A program made the translations under genes and the position numbers. A stretch of DNA of 64,000 nt. Origin: Sphingomonas sp. JUb134. GTDB lineage: Bacteria > Pseudomonadota > Alphaproteobacteria > Sphingomonadales > Sphingomonadaceae. The notes beneath the pieces are model-generated. The model was not told the DNA's origin, did not search any database, and worked only from the letters and a program-made list of their open reading frames with translations. The stretch covers positions 2,752,501-2,816,500 of the forward strand of contig NZ_SLYP02000001.1 in the NCBI RefSeq assembly GCF_004341505.2, given 5' to 3'. Of the stretch, positions 47,479-56,328 are shown one piece after another (the stretch's first letter is position 1; each line of letters starts with the position of its first letter).

Positions 47479-47732
47479 CGTGCGAGCAGCGGGTCCAGTC
47501 CCCCCTGCCGATCCAGCGCGGCGAGATCGTCCGAGCCGCCGATGTGGCGGCCGTCGATGAACACCTGAGGCACGGTGGTGCGGCCGTTCGCCCGCTGCAG
47601 CATCTCCGCGCGGCGCTCGCCACCCATGGTGATGTCAAATTCCTCGAACCCGGCTCCCTTGCTCTCCAGCAGCCGCTTCGCGCGGGTGCAGTAGGGGCAG
47701 AAGGCTTTGGTGTAGATTTCGATCTTTGCCAT
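47475..47732 (-). CDS. grxC: Glutaredoxin 3
   Basis: 85 residues, the family length, starting MAKIEIYTKAFCPYC. The dithiol active site is CPYC, and TVPQVFIDGRHIGGSDDL binds glutathione. It reduces disulfides with glutathione in the cytoplasm. The longer reading to 47768 lacks family support. It follows comF by 32 bases. Confidence 0.96.
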   Translation of the reverse strand: MAKIEIYTKAFCPYCTRAKRLLESKGAGFEEFDITMGGERRAEMLQRANGRTTVPQVFIDGRHIGGSDDLAALDRQGGLDPLLAR

Positions 47733-47764
47733 GCGGCCTGAGGTGTGTCGGCAGGACCCGCTTG

Positions 47765-48496
47765 TCAATCATGCGCCTCGTCCAGCACGCGCGCCCAGCA
47801 CAGCACCGTCACCTCGCGAGCGCCTGCCGCAAGAAGCTTCCGGGCGCAGGCATTGGCGGTCGCGCCGGAGGTGTAGACGTCGTCCACCAGCACGACGGAC
47901 TTGCCCGCTACCCGTGTCCTACCAGAGCCAGAAACCGCAAAGGCACCCGCCAGCACCTTTGCGCGTTCGCGCCGGCCGAGGCCGCGGAGGACGGGCGTCG
48001 CCCGGGTGCGAACCAGCAGATGGAGTTCAGCCGAAACGCCGCAGATCCGCGACAGGGTTCCTGCGACCAGCGCCGCCTGGTTGTAGCCGCGCGACCACAG
48101 GCGGCGCCGATGAAGCGGCACCGGCACCAGCAGTTCGGCGTCCGCGGGCATCAGCCGGGCCATCAATCGGGCCATGGTTTCCGCGGCGGCAAGCCGGCCG
48201 CCATATTTCAGCTTCAGGGCGACGTCGCGCGCGACCGGACCATAGGCGACCGCTGCCCGGGCACCGGCATGGGCGGGCGGTGCTGCCAAGCAGGCGGCAC
48301 AGCAGGCGTCCCCGCCCCGGTCATGATCGAATGGCAGCGCGCAGGCGGCACACCACGGCGGCCCCAGGAACTGGAGGCCGTCCCAGCAGCGGACACAGAA
48401 GCGATGGTCGGCCTCCGTCACCTGCCCGCACGCGGGGCAGCGCGGCGGCAGTGCCAGCGCGATGCTGCCTCGGACCAGGGCGGCGACGGCGTTCAC
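47765..48496 (-). CDS. comF: ComF-family phosphoribosyltransferase-like protein
   Basis: 243 residues from GTG 48496, which has AAGGA 5 bases upstream; an earlier GTG at 48532 would leave only 8 bases to the divergent gene. N-terminal zinc finger cysteines (LPPRCPACGQ, FCVRCWDG, WCAACALPF, CCAACLAAPP), then the PRT domain with the PRPP-loop motif SVVLVDDVYTSGATANACA. ComF proteins aid DNA uptake in competent bacteria; in proteobacteria (GntX) the role is unclear. First gene of a four-gene cluster. Confidence 0.92.
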   Translation of the reverse strand: MNAVAALVRGSIALALPPRCPACGQVTEADHRFCVRCWDGLQFLGPPWCAACALPFDHDRGGDACCAACLAAPPAHAGARAAVAYGPVARDVALKLKYGGRLAAAETMARLMARLMPADAELLVPVPLHRRRLWSRGYNQAALVAGTLSRICGVSAELHLLVRTRATPVLRGLGRRERAKVLAGAFAVSGSGRTRVAGKSVVLVDDVYTSGATANACARKLLAAGAREVTVLCWARVLDEAHD

Positions 48497-48540
48497 GGCC
48501 GTCCTTGTCGTCGCGTCCGCGAAGGCGCACAAGCGCCCGC

Positions 48541-49374
48541 GTGCAACCGCCAGAGATCTTCCATCGCGCCGCGCGCCGCCTGCGCCGCGACCGTATCGCC
48601 TCCCGCTTCGGCGAGTCCGACTTCCTGCGCCGCTTCATGATCGAGGGGTTGAGCGAACGACTCGATGCGGTCACCCGCGAGTTCGCCGACGTGCTGGACC
48701 TGGGTTGCTTCGATGCCGGTCTGGCGCTTCCGGGCACCCGGATCGTTCGCGCCGATCCCGGCTTCGCCTTCGCCCGCGCGGCAGGCGGCGTGCAGTGCGA
48801 CGAGGATCGGCTGCCCTTCGCGGACGGTTCCTTCGATCTGGTCGTGTCGGCGGGAACGCTGGATCAGGTCAACGACCTTCCGGGGGCGCTGAATCTGATC
48901 CGCCGGGTTCTGCGGCCGGACGGGCTGTTCCTGGCCGCCTTCACGGGCGGAGGCACGCTGTCGACGCTGCGCGGAACGCTGATGGCAGCGGAGCAGGATC
49001 GGCCCGCTGCGCGCGTTCACCCGCAGGTGAACCTGCAATCCGCGGGGGACCTGTTGATGCGGGGGGGCTTCGCGTTGCCGGTGGCCGACTCCGAAACCCT
49101 GAATGTGCGCTACGCGAGCTTCGGCCGCTTGATCGAGGACCTGCGCGGCATGGCCGGCACCAGCCTCCTCGTCGACCGCGCGCCCCTGTCCCGGACGACG
49201 CTGGCCGAAGCTGCCGCCGGTTTTGGCGAACGCGCCGATGCGGGCGGGCGCGTGTCCGAGCAGTTCGAGGTGATCTACCTCACCGGCTGGGCGCCCTCCC
49301 CCGACCAGCCGAAGCCGGCGCGTCGCGGCAGCGCGACCGTGTCGCTGGCAGAGGCGCTACGACCCAAGCACTAG
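48541..49374 (+). CDS. SAM-dependent methyltransferase, BioC/NDUFAF5-like
   Basis: 277 residues from GTG 48541. The N-terminus IFHRAARRLRRDRIASRFGE and SDFLRRFMIEGLSERLDAV match the group that includes mitochondrial NDUFAF5 and BioC. SAM motif VLDLGCFDAGLALPGTRIVR is followed by DRLPFADGSFDLVVSAGTLD and INLIRRVLRPDGLFLAAFTG-like sequence. No other biotin genes are nearby, so an NDUFAF5-like hydroxylase role or methyl transfer is open. It is divergent from comF with overlapping control regions. Confidence 0.88.
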   Translation: MQPPEIFHRAARRLRRDRIASRFGESDFLRRFMIEGLSERLDAVTREFADVLDLGCFDAGLALPGTRIVRADPGFAFARAAGGVQCDEDRLPFADGSFDLVVSAGTLDQVNDLPGALNLIRRVLRPDGLFLAAFTGGGTLSTLRGTLMAAEQDRPAARVHPQVNLQSAGDLLMRGGFALPVADSETLNVRYASFGRLIEDLRGMAGTSLLVDRAPLSRTTLAEAAAGFGERADAGGRVSEQFEVIYLTGWAPSPDQPKPARRGSATVSLAEALRPKH

Positions 49375-49376
49375 GC

Positions 49377-49793
49377 TCAGACCAGCGCCTCCAGCAGGCC
49401 GATGAGGGGGCGGTCTGCGGGCGGCATTTCCAACCGGTGCAGTTCCACCGGGCGGACCCAGCGGAGCGCGGTGGCATGCCGCGCCTCGACGACGCCGGAC
49501 CATTTGCGCAGCGCGTAGAGCAACAGCAGCAGGTGCCGCTGGCCCAGCGGCTCACTGGCAAAGGTCGCGGGCGCCAGGCACGATCGCTCCACCGTGATGC
49601 CGAGCTCCTCGTGCAACTCACGGATCAAGGCCGCCTCCGGCAGTTCGCGCGGTTCCACCTTGCCGCCGGGGAACTCCCACAGACCCGCCATCGGCAGCCC
49701 CTGCGGTCGCTGCTGCACCAGCACCCGGCCATCGCTGTCGACCAGGGCCGCAGCGACGACCATCAACAATCCTGCGCCCGTTCCACTCAGCAT
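49377..49793 (-). CDS. mutT: 8-oxo-dGTP diphosphatase (MutT/Nudix)
   Basis: 138 residues. The Nudix box is complete: GGKVEPRELPEAALIRELHE followed by ELGI. With VLVQQRPQGLPMAGLWEFPG before it, this is the MutT wording. It removes oxidised guanine nucleotides from the pool. The start could also be the Met at MVVAAALVDSDG (residue 11). Convergent with the methyltransferase, 2 bases apart. Confidence 0.93.
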   Translation of the reverse strand: MLSGTGAGLLMVVAAALVDSDGRVLVQQRPQGLPMAGLWEFPGGKVEPRELPEAALIRELHEELGITVERSCLAPATFASEPLGQRHLLLLLYALRKWSGVVEARHATALRWVRPVELHRLEMPPADRPLIGLLEALV

Positions 49794-49846
49794 TTCTTTA
49801 CCCGCCGCGCCTAGCCTCTCGTCAGAAGCGAGCGAAAGACCAGCGT

Positions 49847-50035
49847 ATGCGTGTCATTGCAAGCCTAGCCCGCAGGCTGCTGCGTGACCGACGCGGTGCC
49901 ACGATGGTCGAATATGCGCTGATCATCGCGCTCATCGCGCTTGCCGCGCTGGCGGCACTCACTCCGGTGGCACGCAAGGTCGTGGGCATGTGGGATCATG
50001 CGGACGAGGAAGTGTCGGATGCCGTTCAGCGCTGA
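49847..50035 (+). CDS. Flp/Fap-type pilin subunit
   Basis: 62 residues. A basic leader (MRVIASLARRLLRDRRG) is followed by the Flp pilin core GATMVEYALIIALIALAALA, with the G-A/T-x-x-E-Y cleavage and assembly motif. A prepilin peptidase would cut after the glycine. No other tad/cpa secretion genes are nearby. Confidence 0.9.
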   Translation: MRVIASLARRLLRDRRGATMVEYALIIALIALAALAALTPVARKVVGMWDHADEEVSDAVQR

Positions 50036-50159
50036 TCCTGCCGATCGTGGGTCCGCCCTAAACCCTTTTTCAACGAACAGGCGGATAGAGCAACGGATGC
50101 TGCACCGGGTCTCACCCGGATCAGCCGGGTATGTTGAAGCACGAACGTTGGAGACCCCA

Positions 50160-50333
50160 ATGCAGAAGATCCGCACCTTCCTGAAGAACAACAAGGGCGC
50201 CACCGCGATCGAATACGGCCTGATCGCAGCCCTGATCGCCGTTGCCGCAATCGCTGCGATGTCGGGCCTGGGCGGCTCGCTGAGCGGCACGTTCAACAAG
50301 GTCGGCACCAAGCTGAACAACTCGGTTACCTGA
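50160..50333 (+). CDS. Flp/Fap-type pilin subunit
   Basis: 57 residues: MQKIRTFLKNNKGATAIEYG then LIAALIAVAAIAAMSGLGGS. It is the classical Flp1 form with a short leader. GGAG lies 6 bases before the ATG. It has its own strong terminator and is probably expressed at high level. Tandem with a divergent pilin 124 bases upstream. Confidence 0.94.
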   Translation: MQKIRTFLKNNKGATAIEYGLIAALIAVAAIAAMSGLGGSLSGTFNKVGTKLNNSVT

Positions 50334-50358
50334 TTTCGAAAGAAATCGATGACCGGAA

Positions 50359-50391
50359 AGAGGGTCGGACGGCAGTCCGACCCTCTTTTTT
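50359..50391 (+). terminator. Rho-independent terminator after the pilin gene
   Basis: The perfect 12-bp stem AGAGGGTCGGAC / GTCCGACCCTCT has a GGCA loop and is followed by TTTTT. It also ends transcription before the convergent accA. Confidence 0.93.
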
Positions 50392-50411
50392 ATGATCCGC
50401 CGCGATCGCGC

Positions 50412-51359
50412 TCAGGCGCGCCCCATGTTCAGGAACTTGGCCCGTCGATCGCGACGCAACTGTTCCGTCGTTTGCCCCTCCAGTTCGCCCAGCGCGTTGC
50501 CGAGCGCCGCACCCAGAGAGGCGATTGCGGCAGCAGGGTCGCGGTGCGCGCCGCCCAGCGGCTCTGCCACGATCGTGTCGATCACGCCCAGCGCCTGCAG
50601 GTCCTGCGCCGTGACCTTCATCGCCTCTGCCGCATCCGGCGCGCGATCGGCCGTGCGCCACAGGATCGAGGCGCAGCCCTCGGGCGAGATCACCGAATAG
50701 ACCGCGTGCTCCATCATCAGCACCCGGTTACCGGCAGCGAGCGCCACGGCGCCGCCTGAACCGCCCTCACCGAGGATGGCAGCGACCATCGGCACTCCAA
50801 GTGCGAGGCTCGCCTCGGTCGAGCGGGCGATCGCCTCCGCTTGGCCGCGCTCTTCCGCCTGGATGCCGGGAAACGCACCGGACGTGTCGACCAGCGTCAC
50901 CACCGGCAGGCCGAAGCGGTCCGCGAGCTGCATCAGACGGATCGCCTTGCGATACCCCTCCGGCTTGCCCATGCCGAAATTGTGCTTGAGCCGGCTGGCG
51001 GTGTCGTCGCCTTTCTCATGGCCGATCACCATCACCTTGCGGCCGTTGAGCCGGCCGAGGCCGCCGATGATCGCGGAATCGTCGGCAAAGGCGCGGTCGC
51101 CGCCCAGCGGCATGAAGCCCTCGATCAGCGCTGCGACATAGTGCTTGAAGTGGGGCCGTTCCGGATGCCGCGCGACCTGGGTCTTCTGCCACGGCGTCAG
51201 CTTCGCATAGGTGTCGCGCAGCAGACGATCGGACTTGCCCTGCAGCTTCGAGATTTCCGCCTCGATGTCGACCTCTCCGCCGGCCGCGGTATCGCGCAGC
51301 TCGTCGATCCGGCCCTGCAGCTCGGCGATCGGCTTCTCGAAATCCAGAAAGGTGGCCAT
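50412..51359 (-). CDS. accA: Acetyl-CoA carboxylase carboxyltransferase alpha subunit
   Basis: 315 residues, standard length. It moves the carboxyl group from biotin to acetyl-CoA to make malonyl-CoA for fatty acid synthesis. Motifs: [77 protein letters not shown] and [20 protein letters not shown]. The ATG at 51359 is preferred over the TTG one codon earlier. Confidence 0.97.
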   Translation of the reverse strand: MATFLDFEKPIAELQGRIDELRDTAAGGEVDIEAEISKLQGKSDRLLRDTYAKLTPWQKTQVARHPERPHFKHYVAALIEGFMPLGGDRAFADDSAIIGGLGRLNGRKVMVIGHEKGDDTASRLKHNFGMGKPEGYRKAIRLMQLADRFGLPVVTLVDTSGAFPGIQAEERGQAEAIARSTEASLALGVPMVAAILGEGGSGGAVALAAGNRVLMMEHAVYSVISPEGCASILWRTADRAPDAAEAMKVTAQDLQALGVIDTIVAEPLGGAHRDPAAAIASLGAALGNALGELEGQTTEQLRRDRRAKFLNMGRA

Positions 51360-51442
51360 CAACTCGGGTTCCGTCTCGATAAGGTGCGCTGCCGCTCCTC
51401 GCGGCGACCTGGCTGCGGGGCGAACAAGTTTCAGGGTGCCGG

Positions 51443-52363
51443 TTACGGTGCCCGGCGGAGGGCGTCAACGAGCGGATGGCGCGCGTTGACCAGCTCGACC
51501 AGCCGCTGGCTGTCGACATGAGTGTAGATTTCGGTGGTCGCGATGTCGGCATGCCCCAGCATCGCCTGCAGCGCACGCAGGTCCGCACCCCCTTCCAGCA
51601 AATGGGTGGCGAAGGCGTGGCGCAGGACGTGCGGGCTCACCCGGTCGGGCGGGATTCCGGCCTCCGCGGCCAAGGCCTTCAGCAGCTGGAACAAGCGGAT
51701 GCGCGACAGATGCGTCTTGCCCGATGGAAACAGCCATGGCTTGTCTGCCGGGACATGGGCGCGCCAGCTGGCGACTGCGGCGCGCGCGCGATCGGAGACC
51801 GGAACCATCCGCTCGCGCCCACCCTTGCCGCGCAGGATCAGATAGGGCCGATCCGTTGCGATGGCGGTGCGTGGCAGGGACACGAGCTCTGTCGCTCGCA
51901 AGCCGGAGCCGTAGAGCAGTTCCACCAGCGCCGCGAGACGAAGGTCGAGGGGGTTCGGGGGATCGCGCGCGATCCGGGCCTCGATCGCCTCGAACAAGCG
52001 GTCCACATCTGCCGAGGACAGCGTCCGCGGCAGCGGCCGCGCGCTTCCGGGCCGCGGCAGCGCGCGGCCGGGATCGTCCGCGCGAAGCCCCTCATCGGCC
52101 AGAAAGGCGAAGAAGCGCCGCAAGGCGGCCGACTTGCGCGCAACGGTAGCGCGCGAGAGATCACCCCAGCCCTCGGCGAGCCGTTCCAGCGCCGGACGAT
52201 CGGCATCGGCAAGCCGGCCCGCGAGCGCGTCCGATGCGAGCCGCAGATCGGTTCCATAGGCAAGCAACGTGTTGCGCGCCGCCCCCGCTTCCGCCGCCAG
52301 CATTTCCAGGAAGCGGTCGATCAGGATGCGATCGCTGCCGGCGGGCGCGCCGCCTTCGCTCAC
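51443..52363 (-). CDS. xerD: Tyrosine recombinase XerD
   Basis: 306 residues. All catalytic residues are visible: R in [14 protein letters not shown] in [16 protein letters not shown]-x-x-R in [18 protein letters not shown] in [14 protein letters not shown] and the nucleophile Y in the same stretch. It resolves chromosome dimers at dif with XerC and FtsK. The GTG start overlaps the upstream gene's stop (GTGA). It is a chromosomal housekeeping enzyme, not an island integrase. Confidence 0.94.
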   Translation of the reverse strand: MSEGGAPAGSDRILIDRFLEMLAAEAGAARNTLLAYGTDLRLASDALAGRLADADRPALERLAEGWGDLSRATVARKSAALRRFFAFLADEGLRADDPGRALPRPGSARPLPRTLSSADVDRLFEAIEARIARDPPNPLDLRLAALVELLYGSGLRATELVSLPRTAIATDRPYLILRGKGGRERMVPVSDRARAAVASWRAHVPADKPWLFPSGKTHLSRIRLFQLLKALAAEAGIPPDRVSPHVLRHAFATHLLEGGADLRALQAMLGHADIATTEIYTHVDSQRLVELVNARHPLVDALRRAP

Positions 52364-54141
52364 GCGCGTGCGATCGCCTCGGCAGCGATCATCCGCGCTT
52401 CCCCTTCAAGCCCAACCGCCCGCAAGGCGGCGACGATATGGAACAGCGCCTGGGGCGAAACGCCGCGCCAGTCCCGCGTCTGCATGCCGACCGCGGCGAG
52501 CACCAGGACGGTGCCCGGCTGGTCGCGACCGGCCGCAAGCGTGATGGCGCGGGTCCAGGCGTTCTCCGCGCCGATCGGCACGCCCAGCGACTGCGCCAGT
52601 TCCGTAGCGTCCTCTGCCGGCAGCCTGCCCAGGCCCGCAAGGCCGGCGAGCAGCAGTTGTCCCTTGCGCGCGTCGCCGTCGGCGTATCGCGACACGGCGC
52701 GCTGCGACACCTGCCGGGCACGCGGATCGGCAACCGCCAGCATCGCCCAGGCGTCACCGCCCTCCGGTGCGACCGAGCGCCAACGAAGCGCCCGCAGGTC
52801 CATCCCGGCCGACAGCATCGAAGCAACGAGCGCATCCGCGTCCGCAGCATAGTCTGCAGACGCCGGGATCGCCGATGCCGCGCGCGCGGTGAGCACGCGC
52901 CGTGCATAGCTGCGCTGAGCGTCGGTCGCGCCGGTCCACACCTGGCGCAGGGCCGTCATGCGATCGGCGACCTGCGCTGCGGCAAAAGCCTCGCGGAGAT
53001 CGCGTGCGACGGCGCTCAATTCGCTCGGCGAATCGTCCAGCTCGCCGACCGTGGCATAGAGATCGACCAGGGCGCTGCTCGACAGCACCCCCTGAGCAGC
53101 GGCAAGCTCGGCATCCGGCACGCGGCGCTCGGGAGGAATCGCAGGCATCAGCGCGTTCCAGTACCGGACCTGCGGCCCGACCGTGTCGAACAGCGCGGCC
53201 GGGATTTCCACGGCGGTCGCATTGGCGAGGCCCCAGCGCCAGGCGCTGAGCTGCTCCACGCCGTCCCATTCGATCGTCACCGATCGACGGCCCTGCGCCC
53301 CTGCGCCCAGCACCTTCTCGGCCAGCTTCAAATCGATGTCCGCACCGACTGCTCGTCGGCGGAAGGCACGGCGCGCCTGGTCGATCAGCACGCCCGCCTG
53401 CTTGGGCTCGCCCGCAAGTCCGGCGCACATCGCACGGGCGAGCTGCCAGCCACGCTCCTGCGAGACACGCTGCGCCGGCTCCACGATCCCGCACATCGCT
53501 GCCGGATCGGCCGTCGCCAGCGCCGCCTGCATCGCGACCTGGTACATCTTCGGCGTGTAATTCTCGCCATCAACCGACTGCACCACGGCGCGCGCGGTGG
53601 GCGCTTCCCCCATCCGCAGCAGCAACCAGGCGCGCTCGGCGGCGAAGTCCGGTCCATTGACTCGCGCAGGCGTGTCCACGTCCGAGGCGAGTGCGCGGCG
53701 CAGCGCGATCGACAGCCAGCGCGACGCAACCGGCGCATCGAGCCGGCGCATCAGCGTCTCCAGCATGCGACCGTCTGCCCCGGCGAACGCGTTGCGGCCC
53801 AGCCCTGCGCCATCGATGCCGATGTGCGCAGTCGATCGCCGCGCATACTCCGGCAGCTCATACTGGGCGAGCAGCTTCGGATCGACCGGCCGCGCCGTTG
53901 CGGTCGGCGTCGGGGTCGGCGTGGGCGTCGGAATCGGTGCAGGACCCGCGATCGGCGCCTGCGGCAACCCGGAGGGCCGTGCCGCCGGCTGCTGCGCGCC
54001 GGGCGCAGGCGCCGGCGCGACCGGATCGTTGAACCCGGGCGGCAGCAGCGATTCGGGTACGTCCTGGCCAAGCGCCGGCAGGCCGACGAGGCCAGCCAGC
54101 ACCAGAACCGAGGCGAAGCTGCTAGTTCTGGAGATTTTCAA
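52360..54141 (-). CDS. Large secreted protein of unknown function
   Basis: 593 residues. A signal peptide (MKISRTSSFASVLVLAGLVG, cleaved near LGQ) is followed by a Pro/Ala segment with a TP-repeat (PTPTPTPTPT, near residue 72), then about 480 residues of Ala/Leu/Arg-rich helices like solenoid repeats. No catalytic motif seen. It sits between a tiny membrane protein and xerD, overlapping both, and so forms one operon with them. Probably a periplasmic protein conserved in sphingomonads; function unknown. Confidence 0.8.
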   Translation of the reverse strand: MKISRTSSFASVLVLAGLVGLPALGQDVPESLLPPGFNDPVAPAPAPGAQQPAARPSGLPQAPIAGPAPIPTPTPTPTPTATARPVDPKLLAQYELPEYARRSTAHIGIDGAGLGRNAFAGADGRMLETLMRRLDAPVASRWLSIALRRALASDVDTPARVNGPDFAAERAWLLLRMGEAPTARAVVQSVDGENYTPKMYQVAMQAALATADPAAMCGIVEPAQRVSQERGWQLARAMCAGLAGEPKQAGVLIDQARRAFRRRAVGADIDLKLAEKVLGAGAQGRRSVTIEWDGVEQLSAWRWGLANATAVEIPAALFDTVGPQVRYWNALMPAIPPERRVPDAELAAAQGVLSSSALVDLYATVGELDDSPSELSAVARDLREAFAAAQVADRMTALRQVWTGATDAQRSYARRVLTARAASAIPASADYAADADALVASMLSAGMDLRALRWRSVAPEGGDAWAMLAVADPRARQVSQRAVSRYADGDARKGQLLLAGLAGLGRLPAEDATELAQSLGVPIGAENAWTRAITLAAGRDQPGTVLVLAAVGMQTRDWRGVSPQALFHIVAALRAVGLEGEARMIAAEAIARA

Positions 54142-54259
54142 GCGAGACCGCCTTTTCGACCTGCACCGGCTGCTTCTCCGTCTGGCGGCCCGCCAAGAAG
54201 AACAGCCCGCCGACGAGAACCAGCAGGACGACGATCAGAATGACAAGCGATCGGGACAT
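54122..54259 (-). CDS. 45-residue single-pass membrane protein
   Basis: MSRSLVILIVVLLVLVGGLF starts one transmembrane helix; the short tail (KQPVQVEKAVSLENLQN) is outside or periplasmic. It overlaps the following 593-residue gene by 20 bases and is the first gene of the operon leading to xerD. Too short for most gene finders; the overlap and hydrophobic pattern support it. Function unknown. Confidence 0.7.
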   Translation of the reverse strand: MSRSLVILIVVLLVLVGGLFFLAGRQTEKQPVQVEKAVSLENLQN

Positions 54260-54340
54260 GGCGGACGAAAACTCACGATTGCGAAGCGGGCGCACAAGCT
54301 TTTTGCCCGCGCGCCGCCACGCTGTATAGCGCCGGCCACG

Positions 54341-54880
54341 ATGCTGCAAACCCATGCCTCGACACCGCCGTGGAGCGGAAAGCCGATCGTGCTGGTCGGG
54401 CTGATGGGCGTGGGCAAATCCACTGTCGGTCGCCGGCTGGCGCACCGCATGCGGCTGCCCTTCGTCGACGCGGACAATGAGATCGAGCGTGCTGCCGGCA
54501 TGACCATCGCCGAGATGTTCGAGCGGTTCGGCGAAGCGCATTTCCGCGACGGGGAACGCCGCGTCATCGCCCGGTTGATCGACGGCAGCCCCAAGGTGAT
54601 CGCCACCGGCGGCGGCGCCTTCATCAACGAAGAGACGCGCGCCCTGATCCTGGAACATGGCCTCGCCGTCTGGCTCGATGCCGCGCCAGCAGTGCTCGCC
54701 GAGCGGGTCGGCCGCCGCGACCACCGCCCGCTGTTGCGTGGCAAGGATGCCAAGGCGGTGCTGACCGAGCTCGCCGCGATCCGCAACCCGTTCTACGCCA
54801 TGGCCCCCGTGCACATCGTCAGCCAGCAGGCCCCGCACGAAGCCACCGTCAACGCCATCCTGGAGGCGATCCGCCCGTGA
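54341..54880 (+). CDS. aroK: Shikimate kinase
   Basis: 179 residues. Walker A is VLVGLMGVGKSTVGRRLA; DADNEIERAAGMTIAEMFER binds shikimate, and VIATGGGAFINEETRALI plus DHRPLL complete the family. It phosphorylates shikimate in chorismate synthesis. The ATG at 54341 is close to the divergent membrane-protein gene (82 bases). GTGA overlap with aroB. Confidence 0.95.
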   Translation: MLQTHASTPPWSGKPIVLVGLMGVGKSTVGRRLAHRMRLPFVDADNEIERAAGMTIAEMFERFGEAHFRDGERRVIARLIDGSPKVIATGGGAFINEETRALILEHGLAVWLDAAPAVLAERVGRRDHRPLLRGKDAKAVLTELAAIRNPFYAMAPVHIVSQQAPHEATVNAILEAIRP

Positions 54881-55977
54881 CCACCATTCCCGTTTCGCTC
54901 GGCACCCGCAGCTATGACGTCGTCATCGAGGCGGGGCTGCTCGCGCGAGCCGGGGAGTTGCTGGCACCGATCGCACGCGGCAGGCCGATGCCGATCGTAG
55001 CCGACGAAGCGGTCGCGCCGCACCTGGAGACCCTGCGCGCGTCGCTCTCGGCCGCGGGTATCGCGAGCGAGGCGATCGTGCTGCCCGCCGGCGAAGGTTC
55101 CAAGAGCTGGGCCACGCTCGAACTGCTGATGGATCGGCTGCTCGCACTTGGGGTCGAGCGGCGCGATCATGTGATTGCGCTCGGCGGCGGCGTGATCGGG
55201 GACCTGGTGGGCTTCGCGAGCGCCATCCTGAAGCGCGGCTGCGGGTTCGTGCAGGTGCCGACCACCCTGCTGGCGCAGGTCGATTCGTCGGTGGGCGGCA
55301 AGACCGGCATCAACACGCGGGCCGGCAAGAACCTCGTCGGCGCCTTCCACCAGCCGGCCATCGTGCTCATCGATCCGACGACGCTCGATACCCTGCCGTT
55401 GCGCGAAGTCCGTGCGGGCTATGCCGAGGTGGCCAAATACGGCCTGATCGACGATCCCGAGTTCTTCGCCTGGTGCGAAGCCAATGCCGACCGGCTGCTC
55501 GCGGGGGACCCGGAAGCGCGCGAGATCGCGATCGCGCGATCGGTCGCGGCCAAGGCGCGCATCGTCGGGGAGGACGAGCGCGAGACGAGCGGTCGGCGCG
55601 CGCTGCTCAACCTCGGCCACACCTTCGGCCATGCGCTGGAGGCGGAGGCAGGCTTCGACGGATCGCTGTTGCACGGCGAAGCGGTTGCGGCAGGCATGGC
55701 CCTCGCCTTCGCCTTTTCCGCGAGCCGCGGCCTGTGCCCGCCCGAGGATGCAGCGCGGGTGGCAGCCCACCTGCGCGCGGCGGGTCTTCCGGACGGCCTT
55801 GCAGCGGCCGGGATCTCGGCAAGCGGCGCGCGACTGGTCGACCATATGCGGCACGACAAGAAGATGGAGGGCGGCACGCTCGCGCTGCTGCTCGCGCATG
55901 GGATCGGCCGGACCTATGTCGATCGCGGCGTGGCGCTGGAAGAGATCGCGGCGTTCCTCGACACGCAGCCGCGCTGA
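54877..55977 (+). CDS. aroB: 3-dehydroquinate synthase
   Basis: 366 residues. NAD-binding GGGVIGDLVGFASAILKRGC, VPTTLLAQVDSSVGGKTGIN (substrate), and zinc ligands in LLNLGHTFGHALEAEAGF and LLHGEAVAAGM. It makes 3-dehydroquinate, the second step of the shikimate pathway. Translationally coupled to aroK. Confidence 0.96.
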   Translation: MTTIPVSLGTRSYDVVIEAGLLARAGELLAPIARGRPMPIVADEAVAPHLETLRASLSAAGIASEAIVLPAGEGSKSWATLELLMDRLLALGVERRDHVIALGGGVIGDLVGFASAILKRGCGFVQVPTTLLAQVDSSVGGKTGINTRAGKNLVGAFHQPAIVLIDPTTLDTLPLREVRAGYAEVAKYGLIDDPEFFAWCEANADRLLAGDPEAREIAIARSVAAKARIVGEDERETSGRRALLNLGHTFGHALEAEAGFDGSLLHGEAVAAGMALAFAFSASRGLCPPEDAARVAAHLRAAGLPDGLAAAGISASGARLVDHMRHDKKMEGGTLALLLAHGIGRTYVDRGVALEEIAAFLDTQPR

Positions 55978-55979
55978 GC

Positions 55980-56312
55980 TCAGCCGCGCAGGCCCGTCCA
56001 GGCCAGCCAGAGCCAGCCGAGGATCAGCAGCGTGCCGCCGATCGGGGTGACGGCGCCAAGCCAGCGCGGCGCCCCGAAGGCCATCGCATAGAGCGTGCCG
56101 GCAAAGATCAGCGCGCCGCCCACGAACAGCCATCCGGGTCCGCGCGCCTCCAGCCGCAGGGCGACCAGCGCCGCGACGGCGTGGACGAGCTGATACTGGC
56201 CACCCGTTTGCAGCCATTCCCGCGCCTGGCCCTCGGCACCATGCGCACCAAAGGCGCCCGCGCCCACTGCGAGCGCGCCGGACAATGCGGCCAGAAGCAT
56301 CAGCAGGTTCAT
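55980..56312 (-). CDS. DUF423 small membrane protein
   Basis: 110 residues with four transmembrane helices. The family pattern is ALSGALAVGAGAFGAHG, QYQLVHAVAALVAL, GGALIFAGTLYAMAFG and TPIGGTLLILGWLWLAWTGL. Function unknown. It converges on aroB (2-base gap) and lies 16 bases behind the antiporter gene, probably in its operon. Confidence 0.92.
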   Translation of the reverse strand: MNLLMLLAALSGALAVGAGAFGAHGAEGQAREWLQTGGQYQLVHAVAALVALRLEARGPGWLFVGGALIFAGTLYAMAFGAPRWLGAVTPIGGTLLILGWLWLAWTGLRG

Positions 56313-56328
56313 CGACTGTCCCCTTCCC

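Noticed and set aside
51443..52363. xerD as a phage or island integrase
   Set aside because: Its sequence and operon context fit the chromosomal dimer-resolution enzyme, with no mobile genes nearby.
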